Shown: positions 9,571-19,205, numbered from the stretch's first letter. The stretch is 64,000 nucleotides of DNA from Methylobacterium sp. 2A (GCF_009806555.1 NZ_VUOK01000034.1:124001-188000); one strand, 5' to 3'. Program-made: numbers and translations. Notes: generated by a model not told the origin, from the sequence alone.

Positions 9571-11307
9571 TCAGTGAGCCACAGGCGCCGCCGCCGGCAG
9601 GTCGATGACCATGTGCTGGAAGAACGGCACGTAGGCCTGGAGCATCACGTAGCAGCCGACCAGGCAGGCGAGCGCGATCGAGTGCCAGAAGACGAAGCGC
9701 AGGATCTTGCCCTCCTGGCCGAAATAGCCGGTGGCCGTGGAGGCGACGACGATCGACTGCGCGTCGATCATCTTGCCCATCACGCCGCCCGACGAATTCG
9801 CGGCCGCCATCAGCACGCCCGGGAGGCCGAGCTGCTCGGAGGTGATCCTCTGAAGGCCGCCGAACAGGACGTTCGAGGCCGTGTCCGATCCGGTGAGCGC
9901 GACGCCGAGCCAGCCGAGCAGCGTCCCGAAGAACGGGTAGAGGATCCCGGTGCCCGCGAAGGCGAGGCCGAGGGTGGCGTCGACGCCTGCGTAGCGGGTG
10001 AGAACGCCGAGCGCGAGCATCGCCGAGATGGTGATGAGCGAGTAGCGCAGGGCCCAGATGGTCTCGACATAGGCGGTCACGAGCCGCACCGGCGAGAAGC
10101 GCATGATCAGGCCGGAGATGATCGCGGCGATCAGCACGCCCGTGCCGGTGAACGACATGTAGGTGAACAGGAAGACCGCGCCCTCGGGGGCGGGCTTCGG
10201 CACCACCGGGGGCACCTTCATGATGACGTTGTGCAGGCCCGGCACCTCATACTTCCAGGTGAAGAGCGGGTTGACGATGCCCTTGAACCAGCCGGTCCCC
10301 CAGACGGCGACGATCACCGACAGGACGATCCACGGCACCCAGGCCATCAGGATCTCGCCCTGCGAGGCCGTGCGGGCGCCGACATGGACCGGGGGCGCGC
10401 CGGGCACGCCGGCGCCGAGCGCCACCGGGCGCGGACCGGCGACGGCGAGCGACGGATCGTGGCCGCGCAGAGCGGGCGACGACCAGATCTCGCTGGGCTG
10501 CCAGACCTTCAGGAACAGCACCAGGGCGAGCATCGAAGCGAGCGAGGCGCCGATATCGACGATCCACGGGTTCACGAAGTTGGAGATCAGGAACTGCGCG
10601 ACCGCGAAGGTCGCGCCGCAGACCAGGATCGGCGGCCACACCCGGATCATGCCGCGGAAGCCCGCGAACACCCAGATCAGCCAGAACGGCACGAGCAGCG
10701 AGAACAGCGGCAGCTGCCGGCCGATCATCGCGCCGAGGATCTCGGGCGGGTAGCCGGTCACCGAGGCCAGACCCTGGATCGGCGCGCCGAGCGCCCCGAA
10801 GGCCACCGGCGCGGTGTTGGCGATCAGCGACAGGCCGGAGGCCGCGAGCGGCGAGAAGCCGAGGCCGATCAGGATCGCGCCCGTGACGGCAACCGGGGTG
10901 CCGAAGCCGCCCGCGCCCTCGAAGAAGGCGCCGAACGCGAAGGCCACGAGGAGCAGCTGCAAGCGCCGGTCGGCCGTGATGCCGGCCACCGATTGCTGCA
11001 GGATCGCGAACCAGCCCTTCTCCACCGTCAGGCGGTAGAGGAAGATGACGTTGAGAATGATCCAGCCGATCGGGAAAAAGCCCGTGACCATCCCGAGGAT
11101 CGCCGCCCGGCCGGCAAGTCCGGCGGGCATGCCGAAGCCCGCGATGGCGACCAGAAGAGCGAGGCCGAGGGCGATGACGGCCGCGAGATGGGCCTTCACC
11201 CGCCCGCTGGCGATCATGGCGAGCAATGCGATGACCGGCACTGCGGCGGCGAGCGTCGAGAGCCACGGGCTCCCGAACGGGTCGTAAACCTGATTCCAGG
11301 TTTGCAC
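9571..11307 (-). CDS. lctP: L-lactate permease
   Basis: Inner-membrane lactate/glycolate:proton symporter, about 578 aa with 12-14 hydrophobic segments. Family landmarks include FEGAGGFGTPVAVTGAIL, NTAPVAFGALG, and near the end GSDTASNVLFGGLQ and NSSGGVMGKMIDAQSI. The GTG at 11307 has GGAGGA about 8 nt upstream. No lactate dehydrogenase or LldR-type regulator is adjacent. It sits between plsC and miaB, which are usually neighbours in this group, so it looks like a later insertion into the block; it has its own terminator. Confidence 0.92.
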   Translation of the reverse strand: MQTWNQVYDPFGSPWLSTLAAAVPVIALLAMIASGRVKAHLAAVIALGLALLVAIAGFGMPAGLAGRAAILGMVTGFFPIGWIILNVIFLYRLTVEKGWFAILQQSVAGITADRRLQLLLVAFAFGAFFEGAGGFGTPVAVTGAILIGLGFSPLAASGLSLIANTAPVAFGALGAPIQGLASVTGYPPEILGAMIGRQLPLFSLLVPFWLIWVFAGFRGMIRVWPPILVCGATFAVAQFLISNFVNPWIVDIGASLASMLALVLFLKVWQPSEIWSSPALRGHDPSLAVAGPRPVALGAGVPGAPPVHVGARTASQGEILMAWVPWIVLSVIVAVWGTGWFKGIVNPLFTWKYEVPGLHNVIMKVPPVVPKPAPEGAVFLFTYMSFTGTGVLIAAIISGLIMRFSPVRLVTAYVETIWALRYSLITISAMLALGVLTRYAGVDATLGLAFAGTGILYPFFGTLLGWLGVALTGSDTASNVLFGGLQRITSEQLGLPGVLMAAANSSGGVMGKMIDAQSIVVASTATGYFGQEGKILRFVFWHSIALACLVGCYVMLQAYVPFFQHMVIDLPAAAPVAH

Positions 11308-11375
11308 GGGGCGTCCTCCAGAAATCCCGCCTGTTACGGGTTGCGGCCTAGCTAGCAGAGCGCCTTGGCTGGCTC

Positions 11376-11395
11376 AATGCACTGCATCATGCATT
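11376..11395. promoter_or_regulatory. Possible operator upstream of lctP
   Basis: AATGCA and TGCATT form an inverted repeat spaced by 8 nt, about 70-90 nt upstream of the lctP start. The position suits a dimeric repressor such as a GntR-family lactate regulator, but the motif is short and the assignment is inference only. Confidence 0.25.
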
Positions 11396-11468
11396 CCAGC
11401 GGCCTTTTCTACGGATCAACTTGCATGCGATCCGGTCGATCGCGCGCGTCGCCGAATCCGGGCGGTCT

Positions 11469-12332
11469 TCAGACAGCCGCGACTTCCGGGTCGTGGAGGT
11501 CGAGACCCGGACGCGCCGGGCTCACGCTGACCGGAGACGCATGGCCGCCCATGCCGACACCGCGCAGGGCGGCGCGGACCTCGGCCTCCGCGGCGGCGGT
11601 CGCGACCTTCCGGTCAGTGGCCGCCTCGAAGGCGATGGGCGCGCCCCAGGCCACGTGCACGTCGATCGGGCCGCCCTGCACGAAGGCGGCGAGGTGCGGG
11701 GCCAATTCCATGTCGCCGTACCACGCGATTTCCGATCGTTCGGAGCGGGTTACCGGCAGGCCGTTGCGCCGGGGATACGCGATGGCGAGCGGCTGGAGGC
11801 GCACGCGGCCTTGGGCCGCCTCGGCCTGCAGCGCCGCCCGGGCCGCGCCCACCAGGGAGGAGCGGAACGGCAGGAGCCGCGTGCCGTCGCCGGTCGTGCC
11901 CTCGGCGAACAGCACCACGAGTTCGCCCTCGGCGAGGCGACGCCCCATGGCCGCGCTCACCGTGGCGGTCGCGCCCCGGCGCTGCCGGTCGATGTAGATG
12001 GTCCGCTGCAAGCCCGCGAGGGCGCCGATGACCGGCCAGCCGGCGATCTCGGATTTCGCCACGAAGGAGAGCGGCCGCAGCGAGCCGATGGCGATGATGT
12101 CGAGCCACGAGACGTGGTTGGCGAGAACAAGGGCCGCCTCGCCCGGGGCCGGGGGCGTGCCGCTCTGCGTCACCCGAATCCCGAACAGCCACAGGAAGAC
12201 CCGGTGGAACAGAATGGGCGCCAGGGTCGCACGGCGGCCGAGCACGCGCAGCGCCATCCAGTGCGGCGGCGCCAGCACCGCGAAGGCGAGGGCCAGGGTC
12301 GCGAGGCGGCAAGCGAGGCCGAAGCGGCTCAC
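11469..12332 (-). CDS. plsC: 1-acyl-glycerol-3-phosphate acyltransferase
   Basis: Makes phosphatidic acid from lysophosphatidic acid in phospholipid synthesis, at the inner membrane. About 287 aa with an N-terminal hydrophobic segment. The acyltransferase HX4D motif appears as NHVSWLD and the substrate-binding block as LFAEGTTGDG. The GTG at 12332 is 4 nt after the rimI stop, so it belongs to the tsaB-rimI-plsC operon. Confidence 0.9.
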   Translation of the reverse strand: MSRFGLACRLATLALAFAVLAPPHWMALRVLGRRATLAPILFHRVFLWLFGIRVTQSGTPPAPGEAALVLANHVSWLDIIAIGSLRPLSFVAKSEIAGWPVIGALAGLQRTIYIDRQRRGATATVSAAMGRRLAEGELVVLFAEGTTGDGTRLLPFRSSLVGAARAALQAEAAQGRVRLQPLAIAYPRRNGLPVTRSERSEIAWYGDMELAPHLAAFVQGGPIDVHVAWGAPIAFEAATDRKVATAAAEAEVRAALRGVGMGGHASPVSVSPARPGLDLHDPEVAAV

Positions 12333-12336
12333 GGCG

Positions 12337-12852
12337 TCAGAGGTCGGCGCTCATCGTCAGCGCGGTCGCCCGGCTGCCGTCGGCCTTGAGGTAGTAGCCG
12401 GTGCGCGCGCCGACCTGCCGGAAGCCGTTGCGGGCGTAGAGGCGCAGGGCCGGCGCGTTGCCCTCATCGACTTCCAGATGGACCCGGGCGATCCCGGCCA
12501 ATGCGAGGCTCGACAGGTGCTCGCGCAGCAGCTTGCGGCTGTGCCCGCCGCCCCGCAGAGCCGGGGACAGCACCACGGTCAGGATCTCGGCCTCGTCGGC
12601 GGCGCGGCGCGAGAGCACGAAGCCGTGGAGCGTGCCTGCGCGCCACAGGGCATGCGCCTGCGTCGAGCGCTCGCAGAGCAGGCGCTCGAATTCATGGGCC
12701 TCCCAGGGTCGCGCGAAGGCGGTGGCATGCAGGCGGGCGAGGCTGGGAGCCTGCGACGCGTCGGTGAGCGGCGCCACGTAGGGCTCGGGGGTCAGCGCGT
12801 CCCACCACGCGGTCCACCATTCGAAAGGCCAGAAGGGAATGGGCCGCGTCAT
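12337..12852 (-). CDS. rimI: Ribosomal-protein-alanine acetyltransferase RimI
   Basis: GNAT N-acetyltransferase of about 171 aa. RimI acetylates the N-terminal Ala of ribosomal protein S18 and is typically encoded beside tsaB. The acetyl-CoA loop is GGGHSRKLL, where the usual Q/RxxGxG/A becomes RGGGHS. HLEVDEGNAPALRLYARNGF is the classical RimI C-terminal motif. The ATG overlaps the tsaB stop as ATGA. Confidence 0.88.
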   Translation of the reverse strand: MTRPIPFWPFEWWTAWWDALTPEPYVAPLTDASQAPSLARLHATAFARPWEAHEFERLLCERSTQAHALWRAGTLHGFVLSRRAADEAEILTVVLSPALRGGGHSRKLLREHLSSLALAGIARVHLEVDEGNAPALRLYARNGFRQVGARTGYYLKADGSRATALTMSADL

Positions 12853-13535
12853 TGCCGGGCGATCCGCGCATGGTCCTGGGGCCGCGCGTCGGGCCCGCGC
12901 AGGTAGAGCGGCCGGGGCAGGGCCTGTTCGGGATCGGCCAGCAGCCCGAGGGAGGCGACGGATGCGATATCCGGCCCCGTGACGCGGCTGATGCGGGTAC
13001 TGACGCCGCGCTCGGCCAAAGCCGCCGCCAGGGCTGGCGAACCGGAGCCGGCGAGCAGCACGGGACCCGCTCCGGCCAGACGGTCGGCCACCGCCGCGAC
13101 GGGCAGGTGCGCCGGCGCGATGCCGTCACCCCTCGGGTTGAGAACCTGGACGTAGATCGCACCGTGACGGGCATCGATCGCCGCAGCGAGCGAGCCCTCG
13201 ATCGTCTCGGACAGGAGATGGGCCAGCAGAGCCGAGAGGGTGCCGACGCCGACCACCGGCTTGGCCGTGGCGAGCCCGATCGCGCGGGCGGCCGACAGGC
13301 CGACACGCAGCCCCGTATAGCTGCCGGGCCCCACCGTGACGGCGATCCGGTCGATGGCCTCGAAGCCGCCTTCGACGCGGGCCATGACCCGCTCGATCAG
13401 CGGCAGAAGGGACTCGGCATGCCCGCGCGCCATGGGCAGCGATTCGGCGGAGATCGGCGTCTCGTCACCCTCCGCCATGACGCAGGCGGCGCAGGTGTCC
13501 AGCGCTGTGTCGATGGCCAGGATACGCACGCCCAC
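12849..13535 (-). CDS. tsaB: tRNA t6A synthesis protein TsaB
   Basis: Partner of TsaD and TsaE in making threonylcarbamoyl-adenosine 37 on ANN-reading tRNAs. About 228 aa with an ASKHA fold: N-terminal ILAIDTALDTCAACV and the conserved TVGPGSYTGLRVGLSAARAI. It has the HAESLLPLIERV motif but lacks the full metal-binding site of TsaD, as expected for TsaB. Starts at a GTG at 13535, first gene of the tsaB-rimI-plsC operon. Confidence 0.93.
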   Translation of the reverse strand: MGVRILAIDTALDTCAACVMAEGDETPISAESLPMARGHAESLLPLIERVMARVEGGFEAIDRIAVTVGPGSYTGLRVGLSAARAIGLATAKPVVGVGTLSALLAHLLSETIEGSLAAAIDARHGAIYVQVLNPRGDGIAPAHLPVAAVADRLAGAGPVLLAGSGSPALAAALAERGVSTRISRVTGPDIASVASLGLLADPEQALPRPLYLRGPDARPQDHARIARQ

Positions 13536-13666
13536 TCCCGCATGCCGGTCCTCACCGGCCGTCGCCTCCCTGCGCCCGCGCAGGACGCGAAGAGTCGGGA
13601 TCGATAGAGCAAAACGGCCGTCCCGTCAGCGCCGCAGCGGCCGGCCGTCCCCATCGGCGGCGGAGT

Positions 13667-13700
13667 GTTGCCGGCTTGCGCCGGTTGCCGGCTTGCGCCG
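13667..13700. repeat. 17-bp direct repeat, two copies
   Basis: GTTGCCGGCTTGCGCCG occurs twice head to tail between tsaB and the chemoreceptor gene. It is probably a replication-slippage product in non-coding DNA; no function is evident. Confidence 0.6.
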
Positions 13701-13729
13701 CTCCGTCCTTGGCGACCGCCCGGGGACTC

Positions 13730-15421
13730 TCAGGCGGCGCGGACGGTTTCGAGGAACCGACGGATCTCGTCATTCAACTGTTCGGACTGGCGCGACAGCT
13801 CCGAGGCCGAAGCCAGCACCTCCTCGGCGGCGTGGCCGGTCCCCGCCGAGGCCTCGGCCACGCCGCCGATATTGCGCGTCACCTCGTCCGTGCCGTCGGC
13901 AGCCTGGGCGACGTTGCGAACGATCTCCTGGGTCGCCGCACCCTGCTGTTCCACCGCCGCGGCGATCGAACTCGCCACGCCGTTGATCTCGCGGATCCGG
14001 CCGGTGATCGTGCGGATCGCCCCCTCCGCGTCGCCGGTCCGGCCCTGAATCTGGCCGATCTGGCCGGTGATCGTCTCGGTGGCCTTGGCGGTCTGGAGGG
14101 CCAGTTCCTTGACCTCGCTCGCCACGACGGCGAAGCCCCGCCCCGCCTCGCCGGCCCGGGCCGCTTCGATGGTGGCGTTGAGCGCCAGCAGGTTCGTCTG
14201 GCCCGCGATGGTCGAGATCATGTCGATGACGTCGCCGATCGTCGTCACGGCGGTACTGAGCTCGTGCATGAGCGCGGCGGTCTGATCGGCCTCGTCCACC
14301 GCCTGTCGGGCGAGATCGGACGAGCCCTCGACCTGCCGGCCGATCTCGGCGATCGAACTGCCGAGTTCCTCGGCGGCGGCCGCGACGGTGTTGACGTTGC
14401 TGGCCGCCTCCTCGGCGGCGGCCGCGACGGCCGTGGATTGCCGGGCGGTCAGCGTCACGGTCTCGCTCAAGCCCTGCGCGGTGGCGCGCAACGCCGTGGC
14501 GGAGGACGAGACCCGGCCGACGATGCCGACCACCGCCGCCTCGAAACGGTCGGCCAGCTCGGACTGGACGCGCCGCCGCTCGCCGGCCGCAGCCTCGTCG
14601 GCTCGGCGCTTGATCTCGGCCTCCTCGGCGGCCTTCGCGGTCATGAAGGCCTTGATGGCTTCGACCGCCCGGCCCACCGCGCCGATCTCGTCGCCGCGGC
14701 GCGCCTCGGCGATCTCGGCATCGATCGCGCCCTGCGCCATCCTTTCCAGAACGGCGACGAGGCGCTTGAGCGGGCCGGTGATCCCGATCGTCGAGACCAC
14801 CAGGGCGCAGATCAAGCCGACCAGGACCCCGAGCACGCCGAAGCCGATCAGACTGTAGCGGGTGGCGGCGGTCTGGGCGGACAGATCGCTGGAGCGCTGG
14901 TACATGCTGGCTTCGATGGCGTTCCCGAGCCGTGTCCCCTCGGTCCCGAGCTCCGCGAAGATCGGATCGACCCCCACATGCGCCCGCTCCAGCGCCTCGC
15001 TTCTCCGGCCTGCGAGGACGAGGCCGCGCACGGCAGAGGCCTGCTCGACGAAGCGCGTGGTGCGATCCCGCTGCGCCTGGACCTGCTCGGCGAAGGCCGG
15101 CACCTGCCGGGCGATCTCGGCCAGCGTCTCGTCCGTCTGCGCGACCGCGGTCTGGAACGCCGCCGCGGTCTGCCGGACCTGCTCCGGATCGGTCTCGGCG
15201 AGCATCCGGTAGAGCAGGTAGGTCAGCGTGTTGTGCAGGCGGTTGCTGCGCCGGACGTTCGAGACGGCCTTGGCGTCGCGCGCGACCATGGTGCGGTAGG
15301 TGGCATCGACCATCGCTATCCGGTCCTGAGCGAACCAGATGCAGCTTCCGACGATCGCCGCGATGATCAGGTTGATCGAGAGCAGCTTCGTCAGGATTCT
15401 CGTGCGCGCCAGCAAGCTCAT
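13730..15421 (-). CDS. Methyl-accepting chemotaxis protein
   Basis: Inner-membrane chemoreceptor of about 563 aa. Order: TM1 (about 13-30), a periplasmic helical sensor of four-helix-bundle type (about 31-185), TM2 (about 188-212), HAMP ([18 protein letters not shown]), then a long signalling domain with the hallmark hairpin tip [20 protein letters not shown]. No CheR-docking pentapeptide is visible at the C-terminus (ETVRAA). Ligand unknown. It lies between nfu and tsaB, which are often close together in related genomes, so it is probably an insertion. The tip is nearly identical to that of the second receptor at 31890. Confidence 0.93.
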   Translation of the reverse strand: MSLLARTRILTKLLSINLIIAAIVGSCIWFAQDRIAMVDATYRTMVARDAKAVSNVRRSNRLHNTLTYLLYRMLAETDPEQVRQTAAAFQTAVAQTDETLAEIARQVPAFAEQVQAQRDRTTRFVEQASAVRGLVLAGRRSEALERAHVGVDPIFAELGTEGTRLGNAIEASMYQRSSDLSAQTAATRYSLIGFGVLGVLVGLICALVVSTIGITGPLKRLVAVLERMAQGAIDAEIAEARRGDEIGAVGRAVEAIKAFMTAKAAEEAEIKRRADEAAAGERRRVQSELADRFEAAVVGIVGRVSSSATALRATAQGLSETVTLTARQSTAVAAAAEEAASNVNTVAAAAEELGSSIAEIGRQVEGSSDLARQAVDEADQTAALMHELSTAVTTIGDVIDMISTIAGQTNLLALNATIEAARAGEAGRGFAVVASEVKELALQTAKATETITGQIGQIQGRTGDAEGAIRTITGRIREINGVASSIAAAVEQQGAATQEIVRNVAQAADGTDEVTRNIGGVAEASAGTGHAAEEVLASASELSRQSEQLNDEIRRFLETVRAA

Positions 15422-15836
15422 GCGAATCTCCGGGACCCGCGCATACCGAAGATCCGGATGGTGGCGGCAGTCAATCCGCCCGATCGCAAATGATCTTGAT
15501 GATCATGCGACGGTGAAACTCTGGACACGCCACCGGAAAAGCGCGGAAATCAGAACCTATGATCCAGATCCCGGCTCGAAATCGCCTCAAAGCTGTCCGT
15601 GATCAACACTCCTTGTCGTGCTCCAGCACATCGCCGGGGAACGGGCTCCGCGCACGCTGAGAGTAACGCGCTCGATCGGCGGCGGAGGGCGCCCGCGCGG
15701 CATATGTCTTCGTTCCCCTTCGCGGGAGGGGAAGAGCCGCGGGGCCACCCCCGCGCGATCTTCAACGGAGCGATGCGAACACCGCCACGGCCGTGGGCGA
15801 AACCCCGCGGCGCGCGGCGTGCCCCGGGTCCGATCT
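15422..15836. other. Non-coding gap between two minus-strand genes
   Basis: About 415 nt between the nfu stop and the chemoreceptor start. Frames here have no convincing codon bias or family motifs. A short stem (TTCCCC/GGGGAA around a GC-rich loop) lies near 15712-15732. It should contain the promoter of the chemoreceptor gene near 15430-15560 and the 3' end of nfu. Confidence 0.4.
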
Positions 15837-16403
15837 TCAGATCGCCTGGACTTCCCGGATCTCCGGCAGGAAGTGCCGGAACAGGTTCTGCACCCCGTGC
15901 CGCAGGGTCGCGGTGGAGGACGGGCAGCCCGAACAGGCGCCCTTCATCTCCAGATAGACCACACCTTCCTTGTAGCCGCGGAAGGTGATGTCGCCGCCGT
16001 CCCCGGCCACGGCCGGGCGCACGCGCGTCTCGAGCAGATCCTTGATGGTGACGACCGTGTCGTGATCCGCCTCATCGTAGAACTCGTCGCCGGGCTCGAT
16101 CGCGTCGTGGCCCCCCTCGGCCATCACCGGCGCGCCGGACTGGAAATGCTCCATGATCGCGCCGAGCACGGCCGGCTTCACCTGCGCCCAGTCGGAGCCG
16201 TCCTCGGCCTTGGTGATGGAGATGAAGTCGTGTCCGAAGTACACGTTGGATACGCCCGGCACCGCGAACAGCGCCGAGGCCAGGGGCGAGCGGGTCGCGG
16301 CCTCGGCATCCTTCGCCTCGAAGGTGGACTCGGGAAGGACCACGCGTCCGGGCAGGAACTTCAAGGTCGACGGATTCGGCGTGGCTTCGGTCTGGATGAA
16401 CAT
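15837..16403 (-). CDS. NFU-type iron-sulfur scaffold protein
   Basis: Iron-sulfur carrier of about 188 aa. The N-terminal Nfu_N domain begins MFIQTEATPNPSTLKFLPG; the C-terminal NifU-like domain (VRPAVAGDGGDITFRGY) carries the cluster-binding CxxC as GACSGCPSS. It receives a 4Fe-4S cluster and delivers it to client enzymes, possibly including MiaB in the same neighbourhood. Start chosen at the ATG at 16403, where the family begins; the upstream extension has no homologous character. Confidence 0.93.
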   Translation of the reverse strand: MFIQTEATPNPSTLKFLPGRVVLPESTFEAKDAEAATRSPLASALFAVPGVSNVYFGHDFISITKAEDGSDWAQVKPAVLGAIMEHFQSGAPVMAEGGHDAIEPGDEFYDEADHDTVVTIKDLLETRVRPAVAGDGGDITFRGYKEGVVYLEMKGACSGCPSSTATLRHGVQNLFRHFLPEIREVQAI

Positions 16404-16500
16404 GCTGGCATAACTCCGCTGCGCCGGTTCAAGGCCGGCCGGGACATGCGCCCCCGGGCGCGTCCGTTCATGTGGACCGACCATCGGAATTTCTCAACCT

Positions 16501-17022
16501 GTGCGGCTTCGCGCGAGAGTGGACATTCCAGCCGGCGCGACCGAGGACGGGCGCGTTCAGGAGGCAGAGGAGCCGACGGTGACCGTGACCGGGGATGAGA
16601 TGCGCGCGCAGGACATGCTCAAGGACCTGCGCGAGACCCAGACGAAGCTGGAGGAGGCCCGGGCCGAAATCGCCGCGCTCAAGGTTCTGCTCGCCCTGCG
16701 CACGCGCCAGCACGATCAGGCTTGGCAGGCCGCACGACGCGCCGCCCGGGAATGCGAAGTCGCGCCGGCCCCGACGGACGCCGCGGGAAGCGCGGGCGCG
16801 GCGCACGCTGAGGCGATCGCCCGCGCGGAGGCACGCACCGATGCCGTCCGGGTCGTACTGGGCGCCGTCCTGGCGAGCCTGCGCATCTGGGGTCTGGACC
16901 GGCGCCGGTTCCAGAGGCTCGTCATCCAGGCCGGCCGCGATGCACCGGTGGCGGGACCCGGTGCCGAGCGCCATGCGATTTTCCTCGCCGAGGCGCGGCG
17001 CATTCTGGGGCGCACCGAATAG
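16501..17022 (+). CDS. Hypothetical protein with coiled coil
   Basis: About 173 aa, not recognised. Residues about 34-75 look like a coiled coil (DLRETQTKLEEARAEIAALK). A low-complexity Ala-rich linker follows, and the C-terminal third is a compact, basic region with VVLGAVLASLRIWGLDRRR. No signal peptide or membrane segment. GTG start at 16501; a GTG near 16579 would give a shorter product. Divergent from nfu with 97 nt between starts. Codon use looks like a real gene. Confidence 0.55.
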   Translation: MRLRARVDIPAGATEDGRVQEAEEPTVTVTGDEMRAQDMLKDLRETQTKLEEARAEIAALKVLLALRTRQHDQAWQAARRAARECEVAPAPTDAAGSAGAAHAEAIARAEARTDAVRVVLGAVLASLRIWGLDRRRFQRLVIQAGRDAPVAGPGAERHAIFLAEARRILGRTE

Positions 17023-17202
17023 CCGGGCCTCGTGACCGCAGCCGCCGAGCGACGCCGGTCGCGTCAGCGCGTCGCGACGCATGACGGCCGCCCGATGCAG
17101 CGCCACCGGCGGCGGTCCGCGCGCCCGATCGGCAGGGTTAACTGCCTCTTAACCAGGGCCTCCCATCGTCGATCGCAGGACGGACAGCGAGAGGTCAACG
17201 GC

Positions 17203-17592
17203 ATGCAGATCAGCGAACACCACGTGCGTGAATGCGCCTATTTCATCTGGGAGAACGAGGGCCGCGTTCACGGTCAGGCCGCAGCGCACTGGCTGCGCGC
17301 CGAAGCGACGTTGCGCGCCAACGCCACGCTGGCAGCCGCGGCGGTGACCGAGGCGGCCCCGGCCCGGAAGGCTGCCGCCCCGGCGAAGGCTGCCGCACCG
17401 AAGGCCGCGGCGACCAAGGTTGCGAAGGCTGCTCCGAAGGCGGCTGCCACGCCGGCGGCACCGAAGCCCGCCCCCGTCAAGGCTGCCGCGAAGCCGGCTG
17501 CCCCGAAGCCCGTCCGGGCCTCCAAGACTGCGGTCACGGTCGGCTTGGCCGCCAAGGCGAAGCCCGTCCGCACCCCGGCCGCGATGCACTGA
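17203..17592 (+). CDS. DUF2934 protein with Ala/Lys/Pro tail
   Basis: About 129 aa. The first 35 residues match DUF2934 (HHVRECAYFIWENEGRVHG followed by AAHWLRAE). The rest is a histone-H1-like repeat of KAAAPKAAATK and KPAAPKP units, strongly basic and disordered, which suggests nucleic-acid binding. ATG at 17203 with GAGAGG about 9 nt upstream. A 15-bp hairpin follows the gene. Function unknown. Confidence 0.75.
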   Translation: MQISEHHVRECAYFIWENEGRVHGQAAAHWLRAEATLRANATLAAAAVTEAAPARKAAAPAKAAAPKAAATKVAKAAPKAAATPAAPKPAPVKAAAKPAAPKPVRASKTAVTVGLAAKAKPVRTPAAMH

Positions 17593-17615
17593 CGCGCACC
17601 GCCGCCGACACGTTT

Positions 17616-17650
17616 CAGAAGCCCGCCCCCAGGCCGGGGGCGGGCTTCTG
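17616..17650 (+). terminator. Hairpin terminator after DUF2934 gene
   Basis: A perfect 15-bp GC-rich stem (CAGAAGCCCGCCCCC pairing with GGGGGCGGGCTTCTG) with a 5-nt loop, 23 nt after the stop. The following bases are not T-rich, so termination strength is uncertain. Confidence 0.6.
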
Positions 17651-17739
17651 CCGTTCCGGCGCCTCGCGCAGGGAACAGGCCCGCCATCGCCCCGTTGACG
17701 AGGCTGAAGCGGGCCGCCCTGCGCCGCGACGAGGCTGGC

Positions 17740-18405
17740 ATGCGCGCTGTGATCTTCGATATCGACGGGACTCTGATCGACAGTGTCGATCTGCACGCCC
17801 GGGCTTGGGTGGAGGCCTTCGCGCATTTCGGCATCCAAACGGACCAGAGCGCGGTTCGCAGTCAGATCGGAAAGGGCGGCGACGAGCTGATGCCGGTCTT
17901 CCTGACGCGGGAGCGGATCGAACGGGACGGCGCGGCGCTCGAGGCGTTCCGGTCGGACCTGTTCAAGCGGAAGTACCTGCCTGAGGTGCGCCCTTTTCCG
18001 GGTGTCCGCCCCCTGTTCGAGCGGATCCGCGCGGATGGCCTCACGATCGCGCTGGCCTCCTCGGGCAAGCGGTCCGAGGTCGAGCGCTACACCGACATCC
18101 TGAAGATCGGCGATCTGGTCGATGTCGCCACCAGTTCGGACGACGCGGACCGCTCGAAACCACATCCCGACATCTTCAAGGCTGCCCTGGCGAAGCTCGA
18201 CAGCAAGCCGTCCGACACGGTTCATGCGGTCGGGGACACGCCCTACGATGCCGAGGCCGCGGGCAAGGCGGGCGTGCCGACCCTCGGCCTGCTCTGCGGC
18301 GGCTTTCCGGAAGCCGACCTTTCCGCAGCGGGCTGCGTGGCGATCTTCCGCGACCCGCAGGATCTGCTGGACGGGTTCGACCGATCACCCCTGGCGCAGC
18401 GGTAA
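17740..18405 (+). CDS. HAD-family hydrolase, phosphoglycolate/sugar phosphatase type
   Basis: Cytosolic HAD phosphatase of about 221 aa. Motif I is FDIDGTLIDS (nucleophile and acid/base Asp), motif II is ALASSGK, motif III is the Lys in SKPHPDIF, and motif IV is GDTPYDAEAA. A helical cap lies between motifs I and II, making it subclass I, near beta-phosphoglucomutase and phosphoglycolate phosphatase. Substrate not predictable. Start chosen at the ATG directly before the motif I strand. Confidence 0.85.
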   Translation: MRAVIFDIDGTLIDSVDLHARAWVEAFAHFGIQTDQSAVRSQIGKGGDELMPVFLTRERIERDGAALEAFRSDLFKRKYLPEVRPFPGVRPLFERIRADGLTIALASSGKRSEVERYTDILKIGDLVDVATSSDDADRSKPHPDIFKAALAKLDSKPSDTVHAVGDTPYDAEAAGKAGVPTLGLLCGGFPEADLSAAGCVAIFRDPQDLLDGFDRSPLAQR

Positions 18406-18595
18406 GAGCCGTTCAGGCAAGGGATATCGGGGGCGCCGGCCGCGATATCCCCATGTTTCGCACCACGTGTTGCAGTGCGGTGACGGGTCGTGATGCCGGC
18501 TACGGAAAAACGCGAAAGGGGCTGGTGCGGCTCGGGCAAAAGGCGTAGCGAGCCGCCGCCCCAACTTGGATCCTTTCGAAGGACGAGCGCCGCTG

Positions 18596-18802
18596 ATGCC
18601 TCAGACCCATCAGGCCCAACCGGCATCGCGTTTCGTTCCGGTCGCCAAATCGCTGCCGGAACAGATCGCCGAGGCCGTCGAATGCCGGTCGACCCCGCTC
18701 AGTCACCTGCTGCGCCTCATGGCGGCCCTGCAGGCCGAAGGCGGAAACGAAGCCCTGCGCCTGCGCCTGAGGGCCCGGATCGGAGCGCCGCTCGACGCCT
18801 GA
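18596..18802 (+). CDS. Small hypothetical protein
   Basis: Possible 68-aa product (MPQTHQAQPASRFVPVAKSL...), Arg/Leu-rich with no recognised family, signal or membrane segment. An ATG 30 nt upstream would add 10 residues. Support is only an uninterrupted frame of reasonable composition; it may not be expressed. Confidence 0.35.
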   Translation: MPQTHQAQPASRFVPVAKSLPEQIAEAVECRSTPLSHLLRLMAALQAEGGNEALRLRLRARIGAPLDA

Positions 18803-18826
18803 CCGGCGCGGGCTGACCTGTCAGGA

Positions 18827-19117
18827 TCACCGACGGCGCCGCTTGTGCCGCCGGTTCGCCGGCCGGGCCGGTTGCGCGGATTGGCCCAGCCGCGCCATGC
18901 AGGCATAGTAGATCTGCTTGCCGACCTCCTCGAGTTCCAGACCCTGCGGATTGGGGGCCGCAAAGACCTTCGCCTTGGCTTCCAGGCGACAGGCCGCGTC
19001 CTCGGGGCTGCGGATCGGAGGTTCGGCATGGGCCGGGCCCAGGGCCAGCAGGAGGCCGATCAGCGTTCCGGACGTTCCACCTGCGGGAAAACGCCGTCTC
19101 GCCCAAGCGTGCGCCAT
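18827..19117 (-). CDS. Secreted hypothetical protein
   Basis: About 96 aa with a signal peptide (hydrophobic LIGLLLALGPAHA, cut after AHA). The mature part has two Cys (AACRLEAKAKVF and YYACMARLG) that could pair in the periplasm, and ends in a very basic tail (NRRHKRRRR). Unknown function. The ATG at 19117 is preferred to the upstream GTG at 19135. Confidence 0.6.
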   Translation of the reverse strand: MAHAWARRRFPAGGTSGTLIGLLLALGPAHAEPPIRSPEDAACRLEAKAKVFAAPNPQGLELEEVGKQIYYACMARLGQSAQPARPANRRHKRRRR

Positions 19118-19205
19118 TCGGATCGCAGTCCTCACCCGACTCTGACGGGGAGATAGAGCGTTTCACCCCGCGGTGAACCGTTCGAGACGACGTGTCTGGC
19201 CTCCG

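Noticed and set aside
9559..11355. 598-codon open frame on the plus strand
   Set aside because: Antisense to lctP; an Asp/Glu/His/Arg-rich low-complexity product with no recognisable domain.
15550..15988. Several 70-130 codon frames around 15.6-16.0 kb
   Set aside because: Arg/Pro/Ser-rich products with no family features, partly overlapping nfu.
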